Shown: positions 13,360 through 27,200 of the stretch, piece after piece
Layout of the letters: every line of letters starts with the position of its first letter
How positions within the stretch are numbered: the first letter of the stretch is position 1
Notes under the pieces: generated by a model
What the model saw: only the letters and a program-made list of their open reading frames with translations
Told to the model about the DNA's origin: nothing
Database searches by the model: none
Assembly (NCBI GenBank): GCA_021234155.1
Contig: JAJEKV010000008.1
Coordinates: forward strand, 23,629,931 to 23,693,930
DNA length: 64,000 nucleotides
Source: Isoetes taiwanensis
Taxonomy: Eukaryota; Streptophyta; Lycopodiopsida; Isoetales; Isoetaceae
Reading direction: 5' to 3'
Program-made: the position numbers and the translations under genes

Positions 13360-15320
13360 TTTTAGATATTCCTTTTAATAGCTTCATAGACATTTAACAT
13401 TTTTAAACCACTCAAATTTAACACATTTTCGGATATGCTATGTGGGTTCGGATATTTGGTTCTAAACTATTGGTGGCAAGTTTGAGTTCCCCATCGCACA
13501 TATGTAATCTTTCATTCTTGGATGTGGTCTAGATGCAAGTTTTTTATTGCTAATTGGACATTTCACATATGTAATCTTTCATTCTTGGATGTTTATTGCT
13601 AGTTGGACATTTTTTCTTTGTCACGCTCGGAACATTTGCCTTTTTCTTTTTGCCGTTTGACATGGGCTCGAGGCTGCCTCATGAGTCGCATAATTCCTCA
13701 ATCGAACAAACGGTACTTTATCATCTCTTGCAACTATAGGTTTGGTATTTTTATTTCTCATTAGTCATCTTTGCAATCATGTGCTAGATCTCTGTATTGT
13801 GTTCTCATTTGTGGTCCCTTTCACAGTATGGTGTCTCATTCATCATTTATATCCGACACTTATTTGAGGTTTGGTTCTCTGTGACATCATTTTTTGCTCT
13901 CTTTTTGTAGATGATGTTTTACGTATATTGAGGGTTGATGTGCACGTTAAATATTGTCATCGTATGGTGTCTCATTCATCATTTATATCCGACACTTATT
14001 TGAGGTTTGGTTCTCTGTGACATCATTTTTTGCTCTCTTTTTGTAGATGATGTTTTACGTATATTGAGGGTTGATGTGCACGTTAAATATTGTCATCTCG
14101 TCTATCCTTGAGATTTCTATAGAGTTTTATTCATGTAGTTCCCTTGGTCTTCGATACTCTACGCAGTATGTGTGATGCATATTTTGGTCATATGCATTTG
14201 GTAGATCTAAGCTTATCTTTGCATGGTTGTTTGTTGTTCCTTAGGATTCTACATGTGTCTATATGATTTCATCTGATGCATTCTTCTTCTTTGGGTATGT
14301 GCGGGCATTAGATCCATTCTTAGAACTGGTTTTTTTATAGCTCATTTGTTTCATTTGATCCTTTGTTTTGCGCTTGGGATCTCATGTATATTGTTAAAAT
14401 GGACTTTGTTGTTTTAAAGTCATCCTACATCTTTATGTGCATTTACCTCCGACCTTTCTCGAGCAACTTTTGTGAAATTTGGATTTCGTTTTGCTCTTCT
14501 ATTTCTGATACTCTATGGTTGGTCCTTACTCAGATTTCTCGCTCAGTTCCAGTTGTGCAGTTAATGTAGTTGGTCCTATATGTCCCATTTTGGTCCTTTA
14601 AACGGGTTAGTTCCCCATTTTGTACCAGTTGACTTCATTAAACCATTGTTATCGGCTTTTGGTTTCTCATAAGTTCTTTTCGACTTCTTTGTATATGATA
14701 GCCCAATAATTCATTTAGTCCTTGCTTCAGGGTGACTTAGCTTCACATAGATGGGTTTTCCTTAGTGCCTTTTTGTTCTATGATGGTCCCTCTAGCTCCT
14801 TTTCCTAAATTTGTTTCTTGCGGTGTCTTTTGCATCCTATTACTATGCTTCATCTTTTTTATGTTACTTGTCCTTCGCTCTAAGTTACTCCCACTTTGAT
14901 GCTTAAATGTCCGTATTCTAGTTTTTTAGTCTTCCTTTGAACTTGTTTGTTAAATTGGTCCATCCATGCCATTGTTTCATTAATCTCAATTTTAACCCCA
15001 TTTGCTCAAACCATTATTCTTGGTTTCTCGGATATTTTGTGTCTTTAGGTCCATGATTTCATTTTCTCAATATATTTTTTTACGTTTCTGGGTGATGGTG
15101 GTCACTTAGGTTCTCTTTGGTTCTCTTTGCCTCGTGTCACTCCTGCTTCTATGTTTCCACGTGTTTCATTGTTTTCACATTCATGAGTTGGCCACTTGGT
15201 TGTGTCATAGGACTCATCCTAGGAATATGTTCTTTCATGTACCATTATACCTTCTGTCCAACACTATGCATTGCACAACATTAGTTATCGTTTTTATTTA
15301 GTGCCGGATTCTATAATTTT
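13360..15320 (+). other. T-rich, strand-biased sequence
   Basis: Nearly 2 kb in which the plus strand is strongly T-rich and pyrimidine-rich, with recurring phrases such as TTTGGTCC, TTCATT and TTTCTCAT but no exact period. One block, 13,826-13,953, recurs at 13,962-14,089 (136-base offset). A shorter pair sits near 13,497 and 13,564. I see no gene. The right edge meets a LINE 3' module, so this could be an unusually long LINE 3' untranslated region. Confidence 0.5.
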
Positions 15321-15324
15321 GTTA

Positions 15325-15452
15325 AGGTTTTTCCCTCGAAAACCCTTCACGTGGGTTTTTTAATCTTGTCAGTAATACGCTTGCTGCTCTCTTCTTGTTT
15401 GGGTCCCATAGGCCAATCGGTCTCCGTGGACGCTAAAAAATCTATTCTATAA
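15325..15452 (+). mobile_element. LINE 3'-end module with stem-loop
   Basis: The module has a hairpin (AAAACCC, loop, GTGGGTTTT), then CAGTAATACGCTTGCTGC, GGGTCCCATAG and TCTCCGTGGACGCTAAAA, followed by a short TCTATT-type tail. The same order of blocks occurs at 55,088-55,215 (plus) and 58,146-58,275 (minus). The minus-strand case closes a LINE with recognisable ORFs, so this copy is most likely the 3' end of a truncated LINE of that lineage. Confidence 0.65.
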
Positions 15453-17549
15453 TTGTTTTTTTTTTTTTTAAAGGAAGCAGGGGTCTTCTATGTGAGCCAG
15501 TAGGGGTGCCTGAGGCATAGGCTCTAAATCGTGTATAGAAATAAAAAGGCCAAAGTAAATTAGGAATACAAGAACATTTCTTTTGTCCAACTCTTCTTAA
15601 ATAAGGTTTGATATTAAGCCAAAACGATCACAGTTATGAACCTGCAAAATTGATTGAACTAGATGAATCTAAGCTTGGAAGTTTCCATATTTTCCAGAAT
15701 AATGATAAACATGTAATACAAAAAATAAATACTATTGCCAAATACATCTTTTTACATCGAAGAGTTTGTTTTATACTTATTTCCAATGTCTTATATATGG
15801 CATTGTCTAAAAACATTTCCAAAACATTTTGTGTTCATACTGCATTTTCTAAGTGATGATCCAATTCCTTTATTCTTTTCAAGGAGGTTTCATTACTTGA
15901 GATTGCAGAAGTCCACCACAAACATTTTTCTTTCCCAACCCCTCTAGTTTCATATCCTCTATCCCTGTCTTCGCATCCTTTGTCTACTCATTTCTGACAT
16001 GAAATTAAATGCAGTAGTGAACATGTATCAATTCATCTGAGAACAAATGTGTATAATCTAAGAACACACAAGACTTCAACCCGCACTATTGCCTCGTGCT
16101 CCGTGGGTGTTGTAATCGACAACCATTAGAAGTCCCACTAACTCAATTTTTACCTTGAGAATCTCAACTATGAATCTATTCTATTCTTTGAGAATGAGAA
16201 TACATAAGCCCTTCCCAATTGTTCTTTTTATGGTGCGTTGTCCTTCAATAAGTCTAGAATGCAACCCACAATAACATTCAATAACTTAATAACAAACTAC
16301 AAATGAAAATGTCCAATTACTAAAAAACTTGTAGGAACTATAACTTGGAAGTAAGTTCTTTAAAGTTTGTTTGCTATTGACATTTACAAAAGTAATATAC
16401 GCAATCCCATGAAACCCTAAAGTTATTATTTTGCTCCACTAGACACTAATTTCAAGGCTTGCTCCTACTTTGCTACCAAATGATCTAAGCTTTCTATGTC
16501 TTTCAAAACTTGGTCATGTTATCTTGCATAACAAAGTTAGTTACAACTATGGTACCACATAGTAAATAAATCAGTTCCCAAAATTATTACATACAATAGT
16601 ATTATAGAGTAGGGCATGCATGCGAATAAATAGTAAATTGAAGAACTAGCAAAAAATATCTCTTAACTCTAGACTTCATAGAGCTATAGTCTCACATTTC
16701 TACATCAAGCGGAGACAAATCCTTGGAAGAAACGGATAATAGTGATGATTTTCCGGTCGACACATGAAAGCATCGAATGGTTTATTGGTAATCTTGATCC
16801 ACTATATATAAAGACAATCCTTGCTTCTTGCAATGTCTTTTGTCAAATGTCTTTTCTCCAACTGTAGCTTTTCAACCATGGCAGATAATGTAGAAAGCAA
16901 TTCAACAAAGGTGAAGAGAGTGCTACACTGACTTTGGTCTTTCATGAATTATGTTAGCGAAGAAGCGGCTATATGTGAAAACCAAGTTCCTCGACTCTTC
17001 CTACATTTCTTAGAAAGGCATATTCAATTACTATTTATAATATCGATTGCTTTACACCAAACAATTAACATAACACTTAATGGGTCAAATTGAATACCCT
17101 ATGGGTTCATAAAGCTGGATCCTAGACTTGCTGCATAAAGCTTGCCTGGCCCGCAATCTCGGATTCCCCAACATCTATCATCACGGTCATGGCGGCTATG
17201 GCATTGTAGTGCGAAGAAGGCGACTTCGAATGCATCTGTTACCCGCCTCAATCTTCTCTCTTCAGCAGAATGGCAAAAATTAGGGGCAATGAAGCATATG
17301 CCATTCACAAAACAAAGGGCAACTATGGGCGCCCAAAGGAAGCCTGAGTAGATTTGTTGCCTCCGATGGGTTCGTAGAAGCAAAATGTCGAGTTGCATCT
17401 AAGCGGTGCCGGTTGTTGGAGGCATGGCAAATGCGAGCGACCATAGCAAGCTAGTCTGACCAGCAAATCCACAAAGGCCATTGGAATAGGTCAAGTAAAT
17501 ATGGCAAATCTAGCAAAGATAAAAACTAATTGATTACAAATATTCCATG
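15453..17549. other. Unassigned intersegment DNA
   Basis: Mostly AT-rich sequence without recognised genes. Overlapping frames on both strands at 17,099-17,398 look moderately coding-like in composition but match no family I know. A poly-T/poly-A patch near 15,457-15,473 follows the LINE tail. Confidence 0.4.
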
Positions 17550-18439
17550 AAGAATGGTCGAAATCTGACATAACCTCAAAGTGCAAATCATTATTGATAG
17601 GATCATGGCAATGGCAAATCTAGAGCAATAGAATTACGCAAGTAAGATGTAATCATCAAAGCAAAGCCTCTGCGCAATTTATAAGACAACATGGAAAAGG
17701 AAGTGGTTGGAATCCAAAATCCAACCAAAAAATTGTCTTCGCTTTTGGCTAAAAAAGCGAGCCCAAAACTTTAGGCGATATCTAATGTGAACTACATTTT
17801 AACGGTGCCATGCTAGAACGAAAAAATTGGCACCACCGGTGGAATCATCGGCAAAGCACATCCGTAGGAGTCTTCGTTCTGCGACCCATGATGCTTGGTG
17901 AGGAAGCGAGAATGCTCCATTTGGATCTGAATCCAACTTCCCCAAATCACGGAAAACTGGCAAAAGCATATTTTTGTCTTTTTTTTTTCGTTTATTTTTC
18001 AAGCGGTCTCCGGGGCTTGATGCCGCCATAAATACCATAAATGCACCATGTCATATGCTCATACTTTAGATGCCCACCATAAATACCATTAATGTAGCGT
18101 GTCATCGATGATAATTTTTAAGGAAGAAATTCGATGAGAACAAAATTGGATCTGTGACAAGGTATAAGCGACAAGGTTTGTTGAGAGCATGGAAGGTAAA
18201 ACTCTAAAGGGGTTATTTTGGATCGTCTTTAGTTCTCACGATAGCATGTCTAAAGTTCTTCGGCCGGAGGCAATTTGGAAATCTGCGGTGGCACTCGGGA
18301 TCAAGGCTCGTAGCTACTTTGAATCTTTGCCTCTCCTTCTTGAGATAATGTGGAGGTTGGTGAAACATTAGTTTGAGCTATTCAATTTATCTTTGAATAG
18401 GCAATTTGAATTTATCTCTATAGCTTATTTTTTTCTCAT

Positions 18440-18453
18440 TGGTATCGTCGAGC
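18440..18453 (+). promoter_or_regulatory. Degenerate Copia primer-binding site, copy 2
   Basis: Counterpart of 769-780 but written TGGTATCGTCGAGC, so the conserved CAG has become CGTCG. Because the primer site is fixed by tRNA complementarity, copy 1 must be close to the ancestral state. This is one of many places where a CAG is damaged in copy 2. Confidence 0.75.
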
Positions 18454-18482
18454 TATAGATCCAAGTGAAAAAGCGATCAACC

Positions 18483-18710
18483 ATGTCAAAAACGGGTTTG
18501 GTGCTAACTTGCTCAATGATGTAGAAGTGTTTAAAGGTGAAAGTGGATTTCAAATATGGAAACAAAGTATCCGAGGAAGTTAAGGTTTGAAAACTTGTGG
18601 TATTTGGTTGATCCAAGTCTGACCCAGGGCGTCTTAGTACTAATGTTAGTGCCACGATCAATAAATCTGAGGAGGAGCTAGTTCAAGCTCAAGTAGAAGG
18701 CTCCACGTTG
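18483..18710 (+). pseudogene. Copia-type gag N-terminus, copy 2
   Basis: Same gag-like start as 808-1,035, but with several one- or two-base differences that shift the frame early. Most differences are at CAG in copy 1. The join to TPI sequence is at the equivalent place, so the capture predates the duplication. Confidence 0.65.
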
Positions 18711-19184
18711 GTGGAGCTCTATTTGGAGAATAGAATGAGTTTGTAGCGACAAAGTGGCTTATGCTTTAGGCCAAAGGTCTTAAAGTTATTGCATGTGTTG
18801 GCGAAACTCTTGAGCAGAGGGAAAATAATCCCGGACAATGAGCATTATTGCTCAATAGTTGAAGGTTATAGCGATAAAAGTGCATGTGATGCATTGGAAG
18901 AATGTGGTTGTAGCTTATGAACCGTTTGGGCTATTGAGTGCTGGCAAAGTTGCTAGCCCTCATCAAACTCAGCGGTACATATAATACGTAGTTGGCTTAG
19001 TAAAAGCGTCAATTCTCAAGTCGCTTCCTCTACTCGAATCATCTATGGAGGTTACATTCACGGCCGCCAATTGTGCGCGAATTAGCGGTGAAGCATGATG
19101 TAGATGGCTTCCTTGTGGGGTGCATCATTGAGCCAGGAATTTGTAGACATCATCAACTCTGCAAATTTAAAGCTCCAAATTTGA
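18711..19184 (+). pseudogene. TPI: Triosephosphate isomerase retrocopy, copy 2
   Basis: This copy keeps the middle part missing from copy 1. GLKVIACVGETLEQRE is followed, with small frame errors, by sequence for a TMSIIAQ-like helix and WKNVV(V/A)YEP, then the YEPVWAIG region, the phosphate-binding YGG segment and the C-terminal [16 protein letters not shown]-like end. All normal intron positions are fused, which confirms an mRNA origin. Several frameshifts (for example TGTAGCGACAAAG at about 18,744-18,756 against TGTAGCAGACAAAG in copy 1) prevent translation. Confidence 0.85.
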
Positions 19185-19249
19185 ATTCGAAGCTCTCATA
19201 GATTAAACTAAATGTTGTGTGCTCCAAATTTCAATTCGAAGCTCATGGG

Positions 19250-19413
<164 letters not shown>

Positions 19414-19468
19414 TAAATTCAATAAAACCTTGCTTAATATAATGTTGTGTTGGCAGAAATAATGATTA

Positions 19469-19470
<2 letters not shown>

Positions 19471-19551
<81 letters not shown>

Positions 19552-19570
19552 TAATAATAATAATAATATA
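19471..19570 (-). repeat. (TAA)n / (ATT)n LINE tail, copy 2
   Basis: Counterpart of 1,801-1,910, somewhat shorter, adjoining the 3' end of the minus-strand LINE. Confidence 0.7.
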
Positions 19571-20985
19571 TTAATCACGCCATTTAAGACCCTCGGTCCA
19601 TATGGCGAAGATAGTCTAAAGAAATATATAGTCCACAAAGGCGGCAAACTAGGGCACACAGCTTCAAGTATTTCCATATTAACAAACAACTCCATTATGT
19701 AACTCGTTCCTTCCAAACATCCTTGAGATATGAACTAAGGAGATTTGGAGGCGTATTAAAAAGCTCTGACAATGTGAATCCTGAAATGTTATACTTACCT
19801 CTTATATGTTCATAGGCAGGACACTCCAAAAAAGTATGTACCTCTGACTCAATTTTAGGGTCAAGACATCTCGGGCAATACCTTGTATGTCGGGGAGTTC
19901 CATACCATCTTCCCATCTCAATGTCTCATAGTGAGAAACAAGTTAAGTAATGAAAAATCAAGATTCTATTTTTCACCTTTAATATTAGATAGCTCCATAT
20001 GCAGCCATACTATTAATATCATCTTTATAAAAAAAAAATTCACAGCAATATCATTTGGATCCCACGATTTGCCCAAGACTTTTGGAAGTATTTGCATGCG
20101 TACCTCTTTTAGTTTGGTTGACTCGGCCAAAGCGGAATCATCTACACCCACTTTTACGCCCATTGAATCACTTGAGAGAACCATCCCTCGTGCTGGATTC
20201 TTTGATTCACTGGAAAGGGAGAGAATCCGAAGGGAGCAATTTCACCCGTTACATATGTAATAGTGCGACATAAAAGCTTCAGTTTCAAGGGGAATCAATC
20301 CGGTTTTTAGCAAAGCATAATGCGATTATGGAGTTGCATTTTTAGTTCAAAGCTCTTCCATGAGAAATCGTTTACGCACCTTTTCAATCTTGTCCGAGCT
20401 TTGTTGATCAAGTCGGGGGCCCAAAGGCGACCACTGACCATATAAAGCAGCCTTAGCTTGAGGTGTCATAAAGTAATCTCACGAGGATTCCAATGCCAAA
20501 GTTATTCACCACGACAAGTATGGAACATACCATAAAGGGTTCTAAGCCCACCCGGAGTTTTCATTTTTCCGACTTCCATGAATAATTACTTGCCACCTCT
20601 ATTCCAAAGGTATTTATAACTATGCCTTTGTTTCTAACTCACATTCCCAATGGTGAATCGAAAAGTTTTTTTGTGCCAACTATCATGACTTTAGATTTTT
20701 GTGATTGATAGCCATACCTTTTTTATCGCAAAATCCTCAAGGTATCCAAATGATGTTGGAGACCGTGACCAGTTCTAGAAATCAAAACTATATCATTCAC
20801 AAAAAGTAAAACACATTGATGAGATATCTACCAACATTGACTCAACTCCTCCCATGCATTGCAAAGCCACCCCTCAAGTTCATCAATATAAAGTCCAAAG
20901 GTGGGAGAACAAAGGGCACCCTGTTTCACTCAATGTTGCTCTGGGACTGTTAGGTTTGTTGTTCTAAGATCTGCTATAGTTGAGA
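19571..20985 (-). mobile_element. 5'-truncated LINE, family A, copy 2
   Basis: Counterpart of 1,911-3,480. The C-terminal cysteine-histidine block is present once (19,695-19,916: YCPRC...HTFLECPAY, then YNISGFTLSELFNTPP and WKER). The thumb and reverse transcriptase parts upstream are more frame-broken than in copy 1, with many differences at CAG/CTG. Confidence 0.8.
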
Positions 20986-22255
20986 TAATATTCACATTAA
21001 TTCCACTCTTGGTAAAAAAAGGTCTTTAATCTTTAATCCTAATAAGCAGACAATAATATCCACATTAATTCCAAATTAGCCCACTCTTAATCAAAAACAT
21101 TGTAAGATAACATCACACATTCTTTCACAGATATTGAATCGTTCTAGTCCTTGCCTTGGTTCACGATCATGACAACAGTGTAGTGAAGGCATTACCACAA
21201 ATGGAAGCATGTAAGGGCAAGGCATATGAAAAAGATACCATGTGTCAAAACGAAGGTCAATCGCAAATGGAAACAAAGGCATTGTAAGATAAACATCATA
21301 TATTCGTTCACACATCGAATCCCTTCATTTGCTCTATTAGTTTGCCTTTGTTCACGATCATGATAACAATATAACGAAAGCATTATCACAAATGGAAGCA
21401 TGTAGGGGTAAGGATTTTTGCGTCCTAGTAATTGTAATCAATTCAACATCAGAAATATTTAGGTTAGTTGCCTAACGGTGACAGGGTGTGCCTAAATGGA
21501 AGTATATTTACATGCTCCAATGGAAGTATATATATGCTCCAATTTCAGCTGAATGAGAGACGACTGATGGGAAATGATCGATCCACAATAACATTCTTCA
21601 TATGTAGATATCACAAAACATATGTTGCCAGCCAAAAGCTCATAACTTTAATGGACCAATCTGTGCATTGAATATCCCAGAACTTTGAATGGCCATAAAA
21701 AATGCGCAATGCTTTATCCACAAATGATAGAATGTGAGGTCCTATATAGAAACTAAGAAGCAGCATAGATAGACAAACTTTTTTATGTTGCTTGCTTAGA
21801 AGGTGCCAGGAACATTCTATAATAACAACTTGTTTAACCCTCTAATCAAGGTTCATATATGGCATAGAACTTTAGGTCTTATAGCAACTTGTAAATGGCT
21901 AATGACCTCATGCATTCCCTGATCTTGGTCACTGAAATTTGAAAAATATCCATGTTTGAGAAAACATTTTTTTACAAAGCAAGCCTTTGTTCTTTTACTA
22001 TTGGATATGCAGGGTGCTGCAGTCACTGTAACAGCGCAGTCACTGGGGGTACAGAACACAAGTTTTACAGAATCAACCTTGGCCCTGATACAACCTCTGT
22101 AATAGTTAACCAAAGTCAGAGACATGAGCTCTTTTACTTAATCAGAAGCACAGAAAACTGGAATCATGCCCACACAGATGTGTGTATAGTGATGTTCTGT
22201 TTTATGATGATCATCACACCTTTATGAAATAAATCTCAACTTGCATTCAACCAAA

Positions 22256-24281
22256 CTATTTTCTATCAATGCCTTCATCAAATAATCGTGAGTTCGTCAT
22301 CACATTTGTATCTATTTGCTTGTCAAACTTTTTTCTCCGACGCCCTTCATACGCTTCATAGTTATCCATCTTAAAATTCGTCATAAACATATCAGGAATC
22401 AGAGTGTACTTAATGCAGAAAAACTGCAGCTTTACAATACCTGTTGAAGTTGTTCAAGTGTGAATGGATTCCCATGCAAAGATAAAGTTTGTAACACCTT
22501 AAGGTCTGTTAAAAGTGATGCAGGAAGCTGCTTGAAGAACAACAATTTTATTATAACCAAGCATCGTCATTCTTAAGATATAAAGTAGCATCCATACCTG
22601 CACAATTTTGTTTTCAGATAATTCAAGTGTTTTCAGTTTGCTTAAGTTGCTCAGGTCTTGAGGAAGCTCCTCTATCAAATTGCCTATAAAGAAAGTAGTT
22701 ATATATGTACTCAGATAATTGCCTCCATTATGCTGAAAAACGATTATGAATGGAACTGAGGTTCCCAAAAGATCAAAAGAACGAGCTCTGCGATTTTTGC
22801 ATAGCAGACATTTCTTATCTGCTTCTAGCTTGGCAATACTTTATTTTAGAAACAATGATTTGTCACTCTACAATTTTACAAACATGCTCCACAACAAAAG
22901 AAAAATAAAAGCATGAAGCTTACCATTTGCAACGAGTTCTTCAAAGGGACCCACAGCTTCCCAAAGATGCAGGAAGATGTTTTATTTGATTATCACTGAT
23001 ATTAAGAAGCGTAGCTGGTTTTAAAAAGAAGAGAAAAGTTAATCATCATGTTAAATAACCTGTTTCGTGAATAGAAAACTCAGGAGCGATGCATTACAGG
23101 TGCTTAAAATACAGACTAACTTACACTGTGCAAGCTCCCAATAGTAGATGGTAAAAACAGAAAGAGAGTTTTTGCAACAACAACTGCTCAAGCCGGGACA
23201 AGCAATCCCTGCATCAAGCTGTAGCAATAAGAACATTGTTTGAATGTGATTTATGACATTTAAACCAAACGTGCTTCCATTTTTTCTTTAAAAGAAAGAT
23301 ACAAAACTGCATTTGCACATAGCAAATGTTTCCATGCTACATAATCTGTTATAAATTGGAAATAGTAGCTTTAAGCAAGAATATGAAGACATTCATATAT
23401 ATAAGTAAATAATGAATAAGGCTTATTTAGCTAACCTCGGATACAGATGATATGAAGATAACATTTAACTTAGACTTACAAGCACAACTTGGTTTCAAAT
23501 GAAAAAATGTACTGATTCAAACAGAATACAAAATCTGTTTTTGCCTAGAAAGTGACCTTCATCAGGGATCTCTGATAGTCTGTTCCCCATCGAGTGTAAG
23601 GACTTTAAGGGATCGAAGCCTGCCCAAGGTGGAAGGAAGCCCGCGTCAAACAATTCTCTGCAAGTATCTACAACCATGTTCATGAAGGAAAATAAGAGAC
23701 TAATAAAAAGGGAGCTATTCCTTTTGCTTTCACCATGTTACTGCACTGCATTAAATTGGTTTTGGTCTTACCAGTCTTTGAAGATTGACTAAAACTTCTA
23801 TCTGCAGTGGAAGTTCGGCTATAAACAAGTAGAAACAGTATTAGCTCCGTGAGAAATGTAATATGAATGTAAACCTCAAGAAAAATGATTGAAATAAATT
23901 TATTTTTAATCTATCTGATACTTGATACTGGATGCTATAGATGCCAATATTGGCTTCACTGTTGAACATACCAAGCTTATTACGAGAAGCATCAATGTTC
24001 TGACATTTCCCCGAAGCTCTATGACATGAGGGGGAAGTGCCTATTACAAATTTCCATAAATTCTTCAAGTCAGTTAATTGAGACAAGCTCAAGCCTAGAT
24101 AATTTTGGACCTATCATGCAGATCATTTAAAGAAAATTAATGATAACAAATTAGTCTTGAGCTTTTCTATTTGGATGGTACAGACTACAACCTTTAAACC
24201 GCATTCCCGCAAACCAACTATCCCTGTTCTTTTCCATTTTGCTGCCCGCGCCCCAGTCCCTGGTTTTTTACACAGCACCAT
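22256..24281 (-). CDS. Plant intracellular LRR gene (LRRC57-like), copy 2, nearly intact
   Basis: Exons on the minus strand: 24,192-24,281 (MVLCKKPGTGARAAKWKR, TGIVGLRECGLK), 23,972-24,040 (ALPPHVIELRGNVRTL), 23,772-23,818 (AELPLQIEVLVNLQRL), 23,557-23,667, 23,125-23,208, 22,924-23,014, 22,598-22,683 (GNLIEELPQDLSNLSKLK), 22,441-22,530 (SLHGNPFTLEQLQQ) and 22,256-22,369 (MDNYEAYEGRRRKKFDKQ, ending in TAG). The start follows from conserved spacing to the first repeat; all introns are GT-AG. The expected product is about 260 residues, a soluble LRR protein of the LRRC57/At2g30105 type without a visible ubiquitin-like domain. One missing G in exon 2 and small indels in exons 4-6 break the frame; copy 1 has the intact version of some of these. 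Expression and function are inferred, not shown. Confidence 0.8.
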
Positions 24282-27200
24282 AGCTCCAACTCTTTTTTGA
24301 TGCGAGCTTAAGTTTTAAAAACTCAAAGGGTTTGCATAATCGGTGACCCTAATTAAGCTCTGCTCATGTTCAACACGAATCTGTTTTAAGGCTGTGGCAA
24401 GAGGAGAAAAGTATAGCACTTAAATGCAATTGGAACCTTTACAATTATTTTTTTTTGCACACTTGCTAAGTTGTGACAAAGTCCTTTGTATCTCTTTAAT
24501 AATACTTTTGTTGGTCTCATTGACTTTAAACTTCTCTTATGCCTTCCCAAAATTTTTGGCAGCCGGTTTGTTTAGGAGAACCCCATTAATCTTACTCAAT
24601 ACCCCATGTGCCCTTTTGATCATGCCTTGCATTATAGCCTGTTGAGTAATGGTAGTGGACCACCTCTTTTTGATGCTGTGAAGTGACCTTTCATCTTGCA
24701 ATATGCTTACCGCAACAACTGATTTTCCTATGGCGGAAGGTATGTGAAAGTTGGATGAACATTTTAGCTCCTTTTTATTCAGCATTTATTAACTTCGTCC
24801 AACTTAACCTTCTTTAATTTTTAGATTGCCATTAGTTGTTAGGGACCATTTATGCCTTGTAAAGAGGCGAGTGTCCTTGACAACAGCTACTTTACAAAAT
24901 AACCACTTTGGTTGAAATTGCATTCTTGTGTAGCTAGTTAACATGCCACAATTGATAAATAAAAGTGACGTTACAATCACTTTGCGCAATCTTTTTTTCT
25001 TTTCTTTTTTTTTTTTCGGGGGGGGGAGGAGTTGGAGTCGGCTCATTGTAAGGAAAGTAGGAGGCATTTGAAGTCTTCCCTCGTCATCTCTTTCCAAGCA
25101 TCTTTTTGGCACTGTTAAGAGCATTGTGACAAGTTTTTCATTTTGTTGCTCTAGAGTGGAAAGCTACAACATATCGAACTCCTCCAACAGTAGTTGGGCA
25201 TAAGTCTCAGCTTTAATACTGGGCTGACATTGCATCAATAATGGTTGTTAATCAACTATAAAAAAAAGGGGAGTTGATGGTTAGAATCCACCTCCTTATC
25301 CTTGCTATTTGTTCCCACTTATTGATCAGATGACGTACAAGGACATACTACAACACCAGATTCTCCACTCTGATTCTTCTGTCAACAAGTATATGAGGCA
25401 GAGGATGGCCACTATGAGAAACCGTCACAAATAATCAAGTCAAATATTATACATTTGGAGCAACTGCCTCCCAAAGCATGTGATAGAATGATCTTTGTCA
25501 GCTGATAAATGTTGTTGCATAGGCTCATCAATTTCAAACTATAGTGAGTCCTATGTCAGCTAAAACCTGTCAATTGGGCCATTTATACATTTGGAGCAAC
25601 TGCCTCCCAAAGCATGTGATAGAATGATCTTTGTCAGCTGATAAATGTTGTTGCAATATAAAAATCGACATATGGGTCTAGTCTATCCACGTATGGATAT
25701 GTATAGTAAGAGTTTGAGTCCATATGTGGGAAGTAGCTAACTGCAAGTTACTTCCACGTTGATTTTGCGCATGTATCAAAATCTAATGATTGTGTGTGTT
25801 TTATTAAGTTCTAATGCATCAAAACCTAAATGAAAGGAAGTTCTCTGACAGACACATTATAAGAATGATCTTTTATAGCATCACTACGTGCAGGAATGTT
25901 TTCATGATCTATGCTATATTCTTTTGTCTAATTTTCATATATCAATCATCAACTAGAAAAACATGGTCTCATTCAAATTCTCACATGAAACTTTACAATT
26001 TATTCTTATGCTCGTGTCAACATATGTCAAGGCACATTTATAGAGCTCTATGAACAATAATAAATATCACACTACACATTATCATCTTTTTTTTTTTTTT
26101 TTTTTTTTGCAGGATAAAGAATTTTCCATTTATAGGTAAACTATTACACAGCCTTATAGCAGATAGACACCCTCCTGAACAAGTACACATTATACTTTTG
26201 ATTATGGCCCCCTCTTTCTTTAATGCCCTCAAAGTTTCTCAACATTAAACATGAGCGCCAAAAATATTGAGAGGAAATATGAACCTGGTTACTCTACAAT
26301 AAATTTAATGCAGAGGCCAAGTTCGTTGTGATTCATGATTATGGCCCCCTCTTTCTTTAATGCCCTCAAAGTTTCTCAACATTAAACATGAGCGCCAAAA
26401 ATATTGAGAGGAAATATGAACCTGGCTAATATTTCTTTAAGATTCTGTGAAAGGTTTCTATCACAAATATTTCTTTTTACCAACTCACTTACATGGAATT
26501 TGTGTAAAATTGGAATAGAGTGAAAAGGACTTAGCGTCTATCTCTATCAAGTACTTCTAAGATTCTCAAAGTTCTTTAACATGAGTTATATGAGAATTTG
26601 TTTTTCAATGACCCTTCCCGTGGACGTAAAAATTTATCTTATCTTATCTCTTGAGCTTTTCATCTATAAGTTAACGTTAAATAGCATCTTTTAATGATTT
26701 CTCAAAGTTCTTTAACATGAGTTATATGAGAATTTGTTTTTCAATGACCCTTCCCGTGGACGTAAAAATTTATCTTATCTTATCTCTTGAGCTTTTCATC
26801 TATAAGTTAACGTTAAATAGCATCTTTTAATGATTTTATATAAACATATAGGATAATAAAAATTTTTAAAGCTGTTTAAATAGATCTAAGTTTAAAAGTA
26901 GTTTTAGAGGAACAAAAATGTAGAAATGACTAAAATGCCCCTAAAACAAGCAACTTAGATGGGACAACAATAACTCTTTTATTCTTGATCAAATAGAGAT
27001 AGAATAAAATAGATTTTTTAACGTCCACGATGACCAAGAGGCCATGAGACCCATACAATGGTCTAATACAACCATTACTACTAGGATTTAAAGACCCTAT
27101 CGAAAGGGTTTCAAGGGAAAAACTTTGCGATAATGATGATATAGACAAAAGAAGAAGATATAAGTAGGCCATGATTTCAAATTACGGCTCAATATTTGAA

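Noticed and set aside
17099-17398. Possible gene with overlapping frames on both strands
   Set aside because: No motif, no conserved splice structure and no second copy; both strands cannot be favoured.
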